This document shows positions 1 through 7,507 of a DNA stretch of 64,000 nucleotides, in pieces (position 1 is the stretch's first letter; each line of letters begins with the position of its first letter). The notes below the pieces were generated by a model, which saw only the letters and a list, made by a program, of their open reading frames with translations, was not told the origin of the DNA and did not search any database. This stretch comes from Phycisphaerales bacterium. Lineage in GTDB: Bacteria > Planctomycetota > Phycisphaerae > Sedimentisphaerales > Anaerobacaceae. Position numbers and translations under genes: made by a program. Where the stretch lies: positions 1-64,000 of the forward strand of contig PLLM01000059.1 in NCBI GenBank assembly GCA_003141275.1, written 5' to 3'.

Positions 1-470
1 GCAGACAGTTAAGTCGAACAAGCGAGCATCGCATAGCGTTGCGTCGCAATCTGGCGGTAGCTCTTTTTGAGCATGAGACGATTTCGACGACTATCCGAAA
101 GGCAAAGGAAGTCAAGGGTTTCGCTGAAAAGCTGATTACGCTTGCCAGGAAGGGGACATTGGCGGCAAGACGGCAGGCAATTTCGCAGTTGGGCGACCGT
201 AACATATACAAGGAAGAAGAAGGTCAGCAGGTTCGCAAGGGTACGATAATCGGCAAATTGTTCAGTGAGCTTGGCCCGCGGTATCTGGACAGGAAAGGCG
301 GATATACGCGAATTATTCACCTGGCAAAAAGACGGCTGGGGGATAACGGCGAGCTGGTTTTGCTCCAGTTGGTTGGCTCCGAGCACATTGAGAAAAAGCA
401 TAAGGGCGAAAAAGGCGAACATTCGAAGGCCAAGCAGAAGACCAAAGTTGCCGCCGGCGCAAAGCAGTAA
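1..470 (+). CDS. rplQ: 50S ribosomal protein L17 (5' partial)
   Basis: Large-subunit ribosomal protein L17, cut at its 5' end by the window edge. The frame that starts at base 3 reads LSRTSEHRIALRRNLA and then LFEHETISTT, the conserved L17 N-terminal block, so the true start lies upstream and the TTG near base 39 is internal. The usual 'DRNIYKEEEGQQVRKG..LFSELGPRY' region carries extra residues compared with short L17s, and the tail is lysine-rich (KKHKGEKGEHSKAKQK), as expected for rRNA binding. rplQ normally ends the alpha/S10-type ribosomal operon (after rpoA), so this marks conserved chromosome at the left edge. It is followed 34 nt later by the HIT gene on the same strand, probably co-transcribed. 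Confidence 0.97.
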   Translation, partial: RQLSRTSEHRIALRRNLAVALFEHETISTTIRKAKEVKGFAEKLITLARKGTLAARRQAISQLGDRNIYKEEEGQQVRKGTIIGKLFSELGPRYLDRKGGYTRIIHLAKRRLGDNGELVLLQLVGSEHIEKKHKGEKGEHSKAKQKTKVAAGAKQ

Positions 471-504
471 TCATTTATTAAGTGTTCGGTGAGGGAACCG
501 GCGA

Positions 505-921
505 ATGAGCGCTCAAGAGTGCATTTTCTGCAGGATAGCGTCGGGCCAGATACCGTCGGCCAAAATTTACGAGGACGAAATTGTCTTCGCATTTCTCGAT
601 ATTGGTCCCGTCAGCGATGGTCATACGCTTGTGATGCCTCGTCAGCATTTTGAAAAGGCGCATGATTGTCCGCCTGAGTTGCTGGGACAAATCTGGACTC
701 GTTTAGGGAAAATTGCCGGTGCGGTTGCCTCAGCGACCGGTGCTGATGGGTATAATGTGTTGTGCAACAACGGCAGGGCTGCGGGACAACTTGTGGACCA
801 TTTGCATTTTCATATAGTGCCTCGTAAGACAGGCGACGGGGTTTTTGCACACTGGCCTTCGTATAAGTACAGACCGGGGCAAGTGGAAATAATTGCGGAA
901 AAGATTAGAAAGCATCTATGA
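505..921 (+). CDS. HIT-family nucleotide-binding hydrolase
   Basis: A 138-residue histidine-triad protein of the HINT/Fhit-like branch. Members hydrolyse phosphoramidate, adenylylated or dinucleoside-polyphosphate substrates in the cytoplasm. The sequence shows the N-terminal CIFCRI zinc-site motif (residues 6-11), the nucleotide-pocket segment FAFLDIGPVSDGHTLVMP (about 29-46) and the catalytic triad motif HLHFHIVPR near residue 100, which is H-x-H-x-H-x-x. Length and motif spacing are full for the family. The ATG is preceded by GAGGG nine bases upstream. It follows rplQ closely and precedes tRNA-fMet. The family is clear; the exact substrate cannot be read from sequence. Confidence 0.95.
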   Translation: MSAQECIFCRIASGQIPSAKIYEDEIVFAFLDIGPVSDGHTLVMPRQHFEKAHDCPPELLGQIWTRLGKIAGAVASATGADGYNVLCNNGRAAGQLVDHLHFHIVPRKTGDGVFAHWPSYKYRPGQVEIIAEKIRKHL

Positions 922-977
922 CCGGTTTTTTTCTTGCTGAGAAGTCGGTTTGGTGATATGTTTGATTTACAAATGAC

Positions 978-1051
978 CGCGGGGTAGAGCAGTCTGGTAG
1001 CTCGTCGGGCCCATAACCCGGAGGTCGGAGGTTCGAATCCTCCCCCCGCTA
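978..1051 (+). tRNA. tRNA-fMet (initiator, CAT anticodon)
   Basis: A 74-nt tRNA that starts CGCGGGGTAGAGCAG and ends CCCCCCGCTA, without an encoded CCA. Two initiator features are visible. The first acceptor position is C1 opposite U72, an unpaired start-type end. The anticodon stem carries three consecutive G-C pairs (TCGGG/CCCGG) around the loop CCCATAA with anticodon CAT. The T-arm GGAGGTTCGAATCCTCC is intact. It is immediately followed by a strong terminator. Its last nine bases plus the downstream terminator are duplicated about 50.5 kb away, so this tRNA is the apparent insertion site of the following island. Confidence 0.97.
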
Positions 1052-1131
1052 GTGGTTTACAGAGATAACTTCCTGGTCAACGGGAAGTTATCTTTTTTTC
1101 TTTATACCCAAATTGACCCGCTATCAACCTC
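1043..1131 (+). repeat. Left copy of 88-bp direct repeat (attL-like) at tRNA-fMet 3' end
   Basis: The last nine tRNA bases (CCCCCGCTA) and about 80 bp beyond them recur in the same orientation at 51575-51662. After the tRNA end there is one mismatch, then 24 identical bases beginning TGGTTTACAGAGATAACTTC, then a region of roughly 75-80 percent identity ending near CCGCTATCAACCT. A copy of a tRNA 3' end at the far side of a block of accessory genes is the usual trace of site-specific integration into a tRNA gene. No tyrosine integrase is seen next to either copy. Confidence 0.75.
1063..1099 (+). terminator. Rho-independent terminator after tRNA-fMet
   Basis: A perfect 11-bp stem, AGATAACTTCC paired with GGAAGTTATCT, with a 9-nt loop (1074-1082), runs straight into a run of seven T. 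It should terminate the rplQ/HIT/tRNA transcript. It lies inside the 88-bp direct repeat; the copy at 51.6 kb keeps the stem. Confidence 0.92.
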
Positions 1132-1148
1132 CGAGGTCTATTGACGTG

Positions 1149-1586
1149 TTAAAATTCCCAGCCTTCGTAGCGATTTGGTATAGCGCTGTTTAATGGCGGC
1201 ACTTCACCGAATTTCTTAAAATACGCCTTTATCAATTGTTCCTCTTTGCTCTTGCTTTCGGCAACGCCATAACATTTACAAAACGAATATTGAAAATTTG
1301 CATCTTTGAACCTATTTGAGAAGTTAGTATGGTCCCTCAAATAGTAAACAAGGTTCATTTCCGAATGGCCGCTCGCTCTGTTTATGGCAGATACGAATTG
1401 TGCCCTTCTTTGTTTCATGTTGCTGGTATGTCCGATACACATTATGCCTTCTTTATCCGCCGTCAGTAATCTTGCCAGTGTACATGCTTTGCCGTTGGCA
1501 TTGGTTAATCTCACTTTATAGACTGCCGGCCCTTGATAATTACATTTATCATTGATATTAAGCCAATCCGTCCATTTATTTGTCAT
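1149..1586 (-). CDS. Divergent GIY-YIG-like nuclease-domain protein
   Basis: A 145-residue protein. The elements resemble a GIY-YIG domain: VYKVRL near the start (for the GIY strand), then after an insertion IMCIGHTSNMKQRR (the YIG strand and conserved Arg), then EEQLIKAYFKKFGEVPPLN (the catalytic Glu and terminal Asn segment). The classical tyrosines are only partly kept, so activity is uncertain. The ATG at 1586 is preferred over an upstream GTG at 1613, because the GTG lies inside the GGCCAATAAAATA leader motif that also precedes the two neighbouring genes. It is the last gene before tRNA-fMet and is convergent with it. Fold call is moderate; function unknown. Confidence 0.6.
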   Translation of the reverse strand: MTNKWTDWLNINDKCNYQGPAVYKVRLTNANGKACTLARLLTADKEGIMCIGHTSNMKQRRAQFVSAINRASGHSEMNLVYYLRDHTNFSNRFKDANFQYSFCKCYGVAESKSKEEQLIKAYFKKFGEVPPLNSAIPNRYEGWEF

Positions 1587-1623
1587 GGTTTTACTCTTTA
1601 TTTTATTGGCCACTTAACTTGAT

Positions 1624-1866
1624 TTAGCTTGTTAAAAGCTTCGGGCCTTTATTGCCGCCTTGGCATTTGGGGTTGGGGCATTTCCTTTGAAAGATGTCAG
1701 AGCCATTCGAGCCGTATATGCAGCCGCATTTTGTGCAGTTCATTACATAGACATATTGCTCGTTGTCAGTCCCGGCTTGCTTAGGTTCAACTCGGCCAAG
1801 ATTCTTTTGGCTGTTCTCGTTAATGAACCCTGGTATAGTCGTGCTCTTATTTGCCCTTTTCTTCAT
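1624..1866 (-). CDS. Small zinc-ribbon-like protein
   Basis: An 80-residue protein with a basic, low-complexity N-terminus and one putative zinc knuckle: CTKCGCIYG followed by CPNPKCQGG (CxxC and CxxxxC), typical of small treble-clef or ribbon proteins. No catalytic domain is visible. It lies between two other small minus-strand genes and is preceded by the same TGGCCAATAAAATA leader. Its position at the tail of the type I R-M operon suggests an accessory or passenger role, but the function cannot be named. Confidence 0.6.
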   Translation of the reverse strand: MKKRANKSTTIPGFINENSQKNLGRVEPKQAGTDNEQYVYVMNCTKCGCIYGSNGSDIFQRKCPNPKCQGGNKGPKLLTS

Positions 1867-1923
1867 TTTGCGTTGTCTTTTTTTATTTTATTGGCCAGGC
1901 GCCGAACGGAATCACTTCTACAC

Positions 1924-2352
1924 TTAACAATCCTTTTGGCACTTTTCTTGTTTCGGCCACCATAATTCAAAACGCTCTTTTAATACCACATCATTTCTCT
2001 TGGGATCAGTCAGTCGCTTTTCAGGAACAGCACAAAATAATGCCTTCCAGAATTCCAGGGCAGCTATACCACGAGGACTTTCTCTAATAAATTTAAGCCT
2101 TGTTTTAAACCAATTACTTAAAAGGGCATAAGCATACCCGGGGAGTGGCATAGAAAGATCATGGAACCACTTTTCAAATGCTTCGGATGCTCTCTTATTA
2201 AAATGTATGACTTTCCGCCAATTAGCCGAACTGGTTTCTACCTTTTTGAGTAATCGCTTTAGATGGATTTTATCAACAGCTTCAGGATTTTCGAGTTGCA
2301 GGTTAAAAGTATTATCTACTCGTTGCCAGATGAGTTTCTTACGGTTTACCAT
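1924..2352 (-). CDS. Hypothetical protein, 142 aa
   Basis: Not recognised. The protein is rich in Trp, Lys and Arg (IWQRVDNTF, FEKWFHDLSMPLPGYAY, WWPKQEK) and predicted mostly helical, with no signal peptide or membrane segment. The ATG at 2352 sits after AGGAAG and directly after the shared leader TGGCCAATAAAATAGG, in which the stop codon of the upstream DCD gene (GGC CAA TAA) is embedded. It is therefore probably transcribed with the R-M operon. Confidence 0.5.
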   Translation of the reverse strand: MVNRKKLIWQRVDNTFNLQLENPEAVDKIHLKRLLKKVETSSANWRKVIHFNKRASEAFEKWFHDLSMPLPGYAYALLSNWFKTRLKFIRESPRGIAALEFWKALFCAVPEKRLTDPKRNDVVLKERFELWWPKQEKCQKDC

Positions 2353-2366
2353 TTTGTCTTCCTATT

Positions 2367-2801
2367 TTATTGGCCAGACGCTATGGACGTCATAGGCTCT
2401 TTGAAATGAGCCAGGACCTTCTCCATTACATCACGTCTGTGAACAGGATGTGGTGCCGGTACTCCTGAGGCTAACTGTCCCATTGCCGCACCAGCCTTAT
2501 TTAGAATATACGTAGCATCCTTTATCCGCTGGAGTTCGCCAATAAGTTCTACACGTACCTGTGCAGGAAACTTTCCATTCCAAGCTTTTGGTTCTATGTC
2601 AAACTGGGCTTTGGAACAAGCTCTAAAAATCCCCATCAGCTCATCTTTGTCAAAATTAAAAAGTAACCCTATATCTCCTGGTTTTATCTCATTCAAATCT
2701 TGAAGTTTCTTGGTCTTGTCACCGAACAAATTACGCCTGAGACACTCTTCTTCGGTGTTGGCATCGCATAACATTATAAAGCCTCTATCAAACTGAAGCA
2801 T
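2367..2801 (-). CDS. DCD-like (PUA-superfamily) domain protein
   Basis: A protein of about 144 residues that closely follows the pattern of the DCD (development and cell death) domain best known from plants: GFIMLCDANTEEECLRRNLFG, then IKPGDIGLLFNFDKDELMGIF, then KAWNGKFPAQVRVEL. In the family these correspond to 'G.IF.C...T..ECL.R.LFG', 'PG..LFLF.Y....LHGIF' and 'AW....PAQVR'. The fold belongs to the EVE/YTH/PUA group that binds modified bases in nucleic acids. The ATG at 2801 is chosen because GGAG lies seven bases upstream. It is placed at the end of the type I R-M operon, after the YgjP-like protease, so a role in sensing modified DNA or RNA is plausible but inferred. Confidence 0.7.
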   Translation of the reverse strand: MLQFDRGFIMLCDANTEEECLRRNLFGDKTKKLQDLNEIKPGDIGLLFNFDKDELMGIFRACSKAQFDIEPKAWNGKFPAQVRVELIGELQRIKDATYILNKAGAAMGQLASGVPAPHPVHRRDVMEKVLAHFKEPMTSIASGQ

Positions 2802-2815
2802 TAAATACTCCGTTG

Positions 2816-3532
2816 TTAGTAATTCCACTCCGTATGACTAATTGGAAATCGGTTTAACTCATCTTTGTAAGCACGCCACTGGGGCATGAATTTGTCCATA
2901 TAGGTCTTAAACCGTTCATTGTGACGATGTTCCAAGAGGTGCACCATCTCGTGAATCAGAATATATTCCAAACAATGGACCGGCTTTTTGGCCAGTTCCA
3001 GATTGAGCCAAACCCTCCTGGCTTTAATGTTACAGGTGCCCCAGCGTGTCCGCATTTTCTTTATGCCAAACTGTTCCACGCTGACCTGCATTTTCTTTTC
3101 CCACTCGGCTATCATTTCCGGTAGTATCTCTTTGAGCTTGCAGCGATACCATTCTTCTAAAATCACCTGCCGTTTTTTGGTCGGTATGTCGGGACGAATA
3201 TGCAGCTCAATCTTTTCATGCTTGAGAATTACGTTGGCCGGGGCATTTTCTTCGATCACATCCAACAGATACCGTTTGCCCAGATAAAAATGACTCTCCC
3301 GTGTAATATAATCCCTTGGGGTTTCCCGCTGCTGACCGCGGAGTTTGTTCTGCTGTTTTTTGATCCAGCTTATTTTAGAGATTGCAAAAACCCGGATGGT
3401 ATCCAAGCCCATCCGCAACGGCGCAGATATGCGAACTCTGCCGGTCGGTGGGTAGATGCTGAGATAGACATTTTTGATATTTTTCAGCACCACATCCACC
3501 GCGATGTCGCCAAGTTTAACCTGCTTGACCAT
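2816..3532 (-). CDS. YgjP-like (DUF45/M48-type) metallopeptidase
   Basis: A 238-residue zinc metallopeptidase of the YgjP/DUF45 family, related to SprT. The zinc motif HEMVHLLEHRHNERF (HExxH plus a third His) sits near residue 195, preceded by the conserved RTRWGTCN segment and the N-terminal LSIYPPTGRVRISAP strand pair. Such genes are frequent companions of type I R-M operons, where their substrate is unknown. The start codon overlaps the hsdR stop by one base, so translation is probably coupled. It likely acts in the cytoplasm. Confidence 0.9.
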   Translation of the reverse strand: MVKQVKLGDIAVDVVLKNIKNVYLSIYPPTGRVRISAPLRMGLDTIRVFAISKISWIKKQQNKLRGQQRETPRDYITRESHFYLGKRYLLDVIEENAPANVILKHEKIELHIRPDIPTKKRQVILEEWYRCKLKEILPEMIAEWEKKMQVSVEQFGIKKMRTRWGTCNIKARRVWLNLELAKKPVHCLEYILIHEMVHLLEHRHNERFKTYMDKFMPQWRAYKDELNRFPISHTEWNY

Positions 3533-6500
3533 TAGTATTCTCTCTGCGCTTTGATGATTAGGAAAATGCGCTCCACCTCGGCTTCATTCCGCAATACACC
3601 ATACATCGCAGCCTTTATAACTTGCTCGCGGGCACGAACACCGCGCCAGTCATCAGGCCGCACTTGTCTGACTGTTTCGTCAATCTTCAGCGCCAGCTCT
3701 TCATTCTGACCCAGGTTGTTGTATATGGCGCGTTTGCCGGGTGTATTCAGCTTTTCCGGTGTTTCTTCCGCATAACCTGCTCCCACTCTTTTCGCCAGTT
3801 CGGCGATGCGCTTCAGGTATTCCTCATACTCGATGGCCTTCGCCTTTCGGGCGGCAATAATCTCGTCCAGCAACGCAGACATCTTCTCGTAGTAGGCCGG
3901 GTCGTTCAGGTGTTCCTTGATAATCTTGCTGCGAACGTTGTTCTCAATGGTTTCAGCCACCGCATTCCTGTCTCCCTTCAGTCCGCCAAGCTGGGTCGTG
4001 ATAGCATTGGCGATGCCGGTCTTCACAATCAAATCCAGCAGGCTCATGTTGTCGAAGGGCGAAATCTTCCGCGGCTCATCGGCTTCAATGTAGGTGTCGA
4101 TGAGATGCCGCATGTCTGCTTCGTAAGCTTTGAGGTCGAGACTTTCGCCGCTGGCCTTGCGAATGATCTCCCGGACATTCAGGTAGTAGTCAAGTTGTTG
4201 TTTGATCCGTTTGATGTCGTCACTGCTATATCCTGCGCGTTCCAGTTCGTCTGCAATATTGGCGTAGGCTCGCACCAGCGCCACAGTCGCCTTGTAAAGC
4301 GCGGCCCGTTGCGGTTCCCGTTCCGTCAGGTCCGTCGCAATCTCCGTGTTGCCGCAGAAGTAATGGATGTGCTCCAACTCGCCCTTAGGCGGCTCGACCG
4401 CCTCGCATACCAGGACAATAACTTCCACCGCGTTGTCGAGACGTTCCTTACCTTTTTTGAGGCGATCCTGTAGCAGCACCTCCGGATTGACCCCGCCTGC
4501 GCTGTGATCCAGCTCGGAGGTATAGACCTCGATGGCATCATGAACCTTATTGAATAGGTCCTTGTAGTCCACGATATAGCCGAAGTCCTTATCCTCGCCG
4601 TCCAGCCGATTCGTTCGGCAGATGGCCTGGAAGAGGCCGTGGTCCCGCATTGACTTATCGATATAGATATAGGTGCATGGTGGCGCGTCGAATCCGGTGA
4701 GGAGCTTGTCCACCACAACGAGCAGCTTCATGTTCGCCGGCTCTTTTTTGAACAGATTCTTTGCCTGTTTCTCGTAGGTTTCAGTCCTCGTCATGTTTGG
4801 CTTAGCTTCGATGTCTTTCAGCAGTTCGTCATATGTGTTGAAAATGAACTGCTTGTCGGTCTCGGTGTTTGCGCCGATCTCTTCCATGGTCACATCCTGC
4901 GCCTGGGGGCCATATGAAGTTATCACTGCACACCTACCCTTGAACGGGGTCTTTTGAAAAAAGGTGAAATACTTGCACGCCTCGTAGATGCTTGATGCTA
5001 CCAGAATGGCATTGCCACGTTCGCTGGAAAGGCGAGGTTTGACGCTGAAGTCGAAGACAATGTCGTTCACCACCCGCTCCACGCGAGAGCGGGAGCTGAG
5101 CACGCTCTGCATCGTGCCCCATTGTCTCTTCAGTTCTTCCTTCTGCCAGTCGTTCAATCCTTTGGTCTTGGCCTCGAACCATGCATCGATTTTATCCTCA
5201 GATCCGAGACGCTGGTCAATATCACGCGCCTCATAGACCAGGTCGAGTATCACCTCATCTTCAACGCCCTCGCTGAATTTGTAGGTGTGGATGTAACTGC
5301 CGAAGACTTCAAGGCTTGTCTTCTTGTCTGTCATCAGCAGCGGCGTTCCGGTAAAACCGATGAATACGGCGTTCTTCATGATAGCCTTCATCGTTTTATG
5401 AAGCTTGCCGCTTTCGGTTCTGTGGCATTCGTCCACGAATACAAAAATTTCACCGACGGTCTGGCAAGGTTGCTCTTCCAGTTCCTTGATGAACACGTCG
5501 AAGTCGTTTACATTCTTCCTGCCGAATTTGTGGATGAGTGAACAGAGCAGTCGCGGCTTCGCTTGACCAAGTTGGCTCATCAGGTCGCGTCCGCTGCTGG
5601 TTCGTATGATGGGTTCGCCCGCCTCAGTAAAAACACGCTCAATCTGTTCATCCAGCTCATCGCGGTCGGTGATGACGGCCACGCGGGCATTGGGATTGTT
5701 CTCCAGAATCCATTTGGCCAGCAACACCATCACAATGCTCTTGCCGCTGCCCTGGGTGTGCCAGATGATGCCGCCCTTGCGCTCATACACATGCCGCTGG
5801 GCGGCCTTGACACCGAAATACTGATGCACACGCGGCAGTTTCTTTACACCGCCGTCAAAGAGCACAAAGTCGTGCATCAGTTCGATGAGTCTATCCTGAT
5901 TGCACATCTTCAGCAAATACTTGTCCAGTTTGAAGCAGGTGTCGTCTTTCTCGTCTTCCTTCCACTTCATAAAATACTTTTCTGGTGTTCCGATTGCTCC
6001 GTATTGCATACCCTCGGAATCATTGCCCGCGAAGATGAACTGCACTGTGCTGAAGAACCATGCGTTGAACTCCGTCTGCTGGTTGGAAAGGTTCTGGCGA
6101 ATGCCGTCGCCGATGGTGACACGGCTGTTTTTAAGTTCCAGCACGCCGACGGCGATGCCGTTCACATATAGCACAATGTCGGGCCGTCGCTCGTGGTTGC
6201 CGAGCAGTGTGACCTCCTCGGCGATAGCGAAGTCGTTTTTCTCCGGCTCATTCCAGTTGATGAGGTGAACGGTTTCTGTGACCTTGCCCGCCTCAATCTT
6301 AACCGGCACGCCGTAGCGCAGCAGTTTGTAAACGGCCTGATTGTTGCCGTAGAGACCGCGGTTGTAGTTGTCTGCCTCAGTGTGCAGCTTGTGCAGGGCA
6401 ACGCTGATTTGCGCCGGGGTGTAGCCGCACTTCGACAGATAAACTGTGAGGAGTCCTTCCTCGATATTGCTGTTGCCCTCGCGGTCAGTCCAGTCGCCGA

Positions 6501-6582
6501 GGTAGCGGTAGCGAAGCTCATCGCAGAACAGGGCGATAACGCGGTCCTGTGTAATGCGTTCGGGTTTGCCTATGTCGCTCAT
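3532..6582 (-). CDS. hsdR: Type I restriction enzyme R subunit (HsdR)
   Basis: A 1,016-residue ATP-dependent translocase/nuclease subunit of the type I restriction complex; it cuts unmodified foreign DNA after pulling it through the HsdM/HsdS core. Residues about 110-150 hold the PD-(D/E)XK nuclease (PDIVLYVNG then VLELKNS). Helicase motifs follow: Walker A HTQGSGKS (about 277), VDECHR (about 385), GFTGTPL (about 410), then LLTGFDAP and CRTNRL in the second RecA domain. The C-terminal third is helical, for HsdM binding. The length is normal and no frameshift was seen, so the system looks intact. It begins one base after the upstream NucS-like gene. Confidence 0.97.
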   Translation of the reverse strand: MSDIGKPERITQDRVIALFCDELRYRYLGDWTDREGNSNIEEGLLTVYLSKCGYTPAQISVALHKLHTEADNYNRGLYGNNQAVYKLLRYGVPVKIEAGKVTETVHLINWNEPEKNDFAIAEEVTLLGNHERRPDIVLYVNGIAVGVLELKNSRVTIGDGIRQNLSNQQTEFNAWFFSTVQFIFAGNDSEGMQYGAIGTPEKYFMKWKEDEKDDTCFKLDKYLLKMCNQDRLIELMHDFVLFDGGVKKLPRVHQYFGVKAAQRHVYERKGGIIWHTQGSGKSIVMVLLAKWILENNPNARVAVITDRDELDEQIERVFTEAGEPIIRTSSGRDLMSQLGQAKPRLLCSLIHKFGRKNVNDFDVFIKELEEQPCQTVGEIFVFVDECHRTESGKLHKTMKAIMKNAVFIGFTGTPLLMTDKKTSLEVFGSYIHTYKFSEGVEDEVILDLVYEARDIDQRLGSEDKIDAWFEAKTKGLNDWQKEELKRQWGTMQSVLSSRSRVERVVNDIVFDFSVKPRLSSERGNAILVASSIYEACKYFTFFQKTPFKGRCAVITSYGPQAQDVTMEEIGANTETDKQFIFNTYDELLKDIEAKPNMTRTETYEKQAKNLFKKEPANMKLLVVVDKLLTGFDAPPCTYIYIDKSMRDHGLFQAICRTNRLDGEDKDFGYIVDYKDLFNKVHDAIEVYTSELDHSAGGVNPEVLLQDRLKKGKERLDNAVEVIVLVCEAVEPPKGELEHIHYFCGNTEIATDLTEREPQRAALYKATVALVRAYANIADELERAGYSSDDIKRIKQQLDYYLNVREIIRKASGESLDLKAYEADMRHLIDTYIEADEPRKISPFDNMSLLDLIVKTGIANAITTQLGGLKGDRNAVAETIENNVRSKIIKEHLNDPAYYEKMSALLDEIIAARKAKAIEYEEYLKRIAELAKRVGAGYAEETPEKLNTPGKRAIYNNLGQNEELALKIDETVRQVRPDDWRGVRAREQVIKAAMYGVLRNEAEVERIFLIIKAQREY

Positions 6583-6583
6583 G

Positions 6584-7507
6584 TCATCCCTTCAGCAGCT
6601 TGAAGATGATTTGATAGCGGTAGAACTGGATATTCGACACCATTGTCAAAGCCCTTCGGATTCTTGGGTCATCTTCCAACGCGACGATGATGCCATGAAC
6701 AGTCTGGTTATTCTCGGCCAGCATCTCCTGCACAAAACTCATGTATCGAAGAGTTTGTCCCACCACGGTATCACTGGCACGTCCCTTTTTCAATTCGACG
6801 ACAAGCAGCTTCTTCTTGTCTTTGCTAACGGCGAGTATATCGAGCGGGCCGGTATCGGTTTGGTATTGCTGCCCCTTTTCGCCGTCTTCCTCGTAAATAT
6901 CATATTCCTTGCCGAGTTCGGTATGTGCCCAGTTTTTCACAAGGAAATCCTCAAGATGTTCCTCCAAGGCAAAAGCCGAAGGGTCTTCCACCGTTTTGTC
7001 TGTGGAAATAAGTTTTGGAGCGGAAATACCACCGATTAGTTTTTCAATTTCTTCGCTGTGGGGTGTAATGTTACTGACCGTGCCGATTGATCCTGTGGAG
7101 TTTTGCAATGCTTCACTCATGCCAGATCGGTCAATGGTCACATTCAACCAACTTACAGGTCGTCGATGATAAAGAATTTTGCCAGGCTCGTAAGTATAAT
7201 CACCACTAACTTCGCCTACACGATACTGGCCTGAGCCATTGGGGCATAGCAATATATCTCCCTTCTTAATTCCTTTGGACACCGTCCACAATGCTCCGCA
7301 CGCCAGCCCTGCGCCAATTCTCGTTTTGTGGGGGCGAGCTGCCAGATAGATGGGAATAAACTCCTTGTTGAAGGCACGCCACTCCTCCGGCAACTTATGC
7401 GTAAGGTCTTGGTTGATACCGAAATCGACGCCGATGAAGTTCCCCGCGAAGCATTCTTCTGCATGAACACTCTTCTGCCCCAGCATAACGCGGTAGTAGC
7501 TTTTCAT
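6584..7507 (-). CDS. NucS/Mrr-like PD-(D/E)XK nuclease with N-terminal sensor-like domain
   Basis: A 307-residue protein inserted between hsdS and hsdR. The C-terminal half shows a restriction-endonuclease fold: GPLDILAVSKDKKKLLVVELKKG near residue 215-240 gives the D...ExK signature, similar to NucS/DUF91 nucleases. The N-terminal 120 residues (GVDFGINQDLT, GDILLCPNGSGQYRVGEVSGDY) look like a small beta-barrel sensor of the EVE/PUA or Mrr-N kind; this part is inference. Its start overlaps the hsdS stop by four bases (ATGA), a tight coupling that argues it belongs to the R-M system, perhaps as an additional nuclease. Confidence 0.75.
   Translation of the reverse strand: MKSYYRVMLGQKSVHAEECFAGNFIGVDFGINQDLTHKLPEEWRAFNKEFIPIYLAARPHKTRIGAGLACGALWTVSKGIKKGDILLCPNGSGQYRVGEVSGDYTYEPGKILYHRRPVSWLNVTIDRSGMSEALQNSTGSIGTVSNITPHSEEIEKLIGGISAPKLISTDKTVEDPSAFALEEHLEDFLVKNWAHTELGKEYDIYEEDGEKGQQYQTDTGPLDILAVSKDKKKLLVVELKKGRASDTVVGQTLRYMSFVQEMLAENNQTVHGIIVALEDDPRIRRALTMVSNIQFYRYQIIFKLLKG

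Noticed and set aside
3622-4473. 283-residue plus-strand open frame
   Set aside because: Antisense shadow of hsdR, with no motif and no ribosome-binding site.
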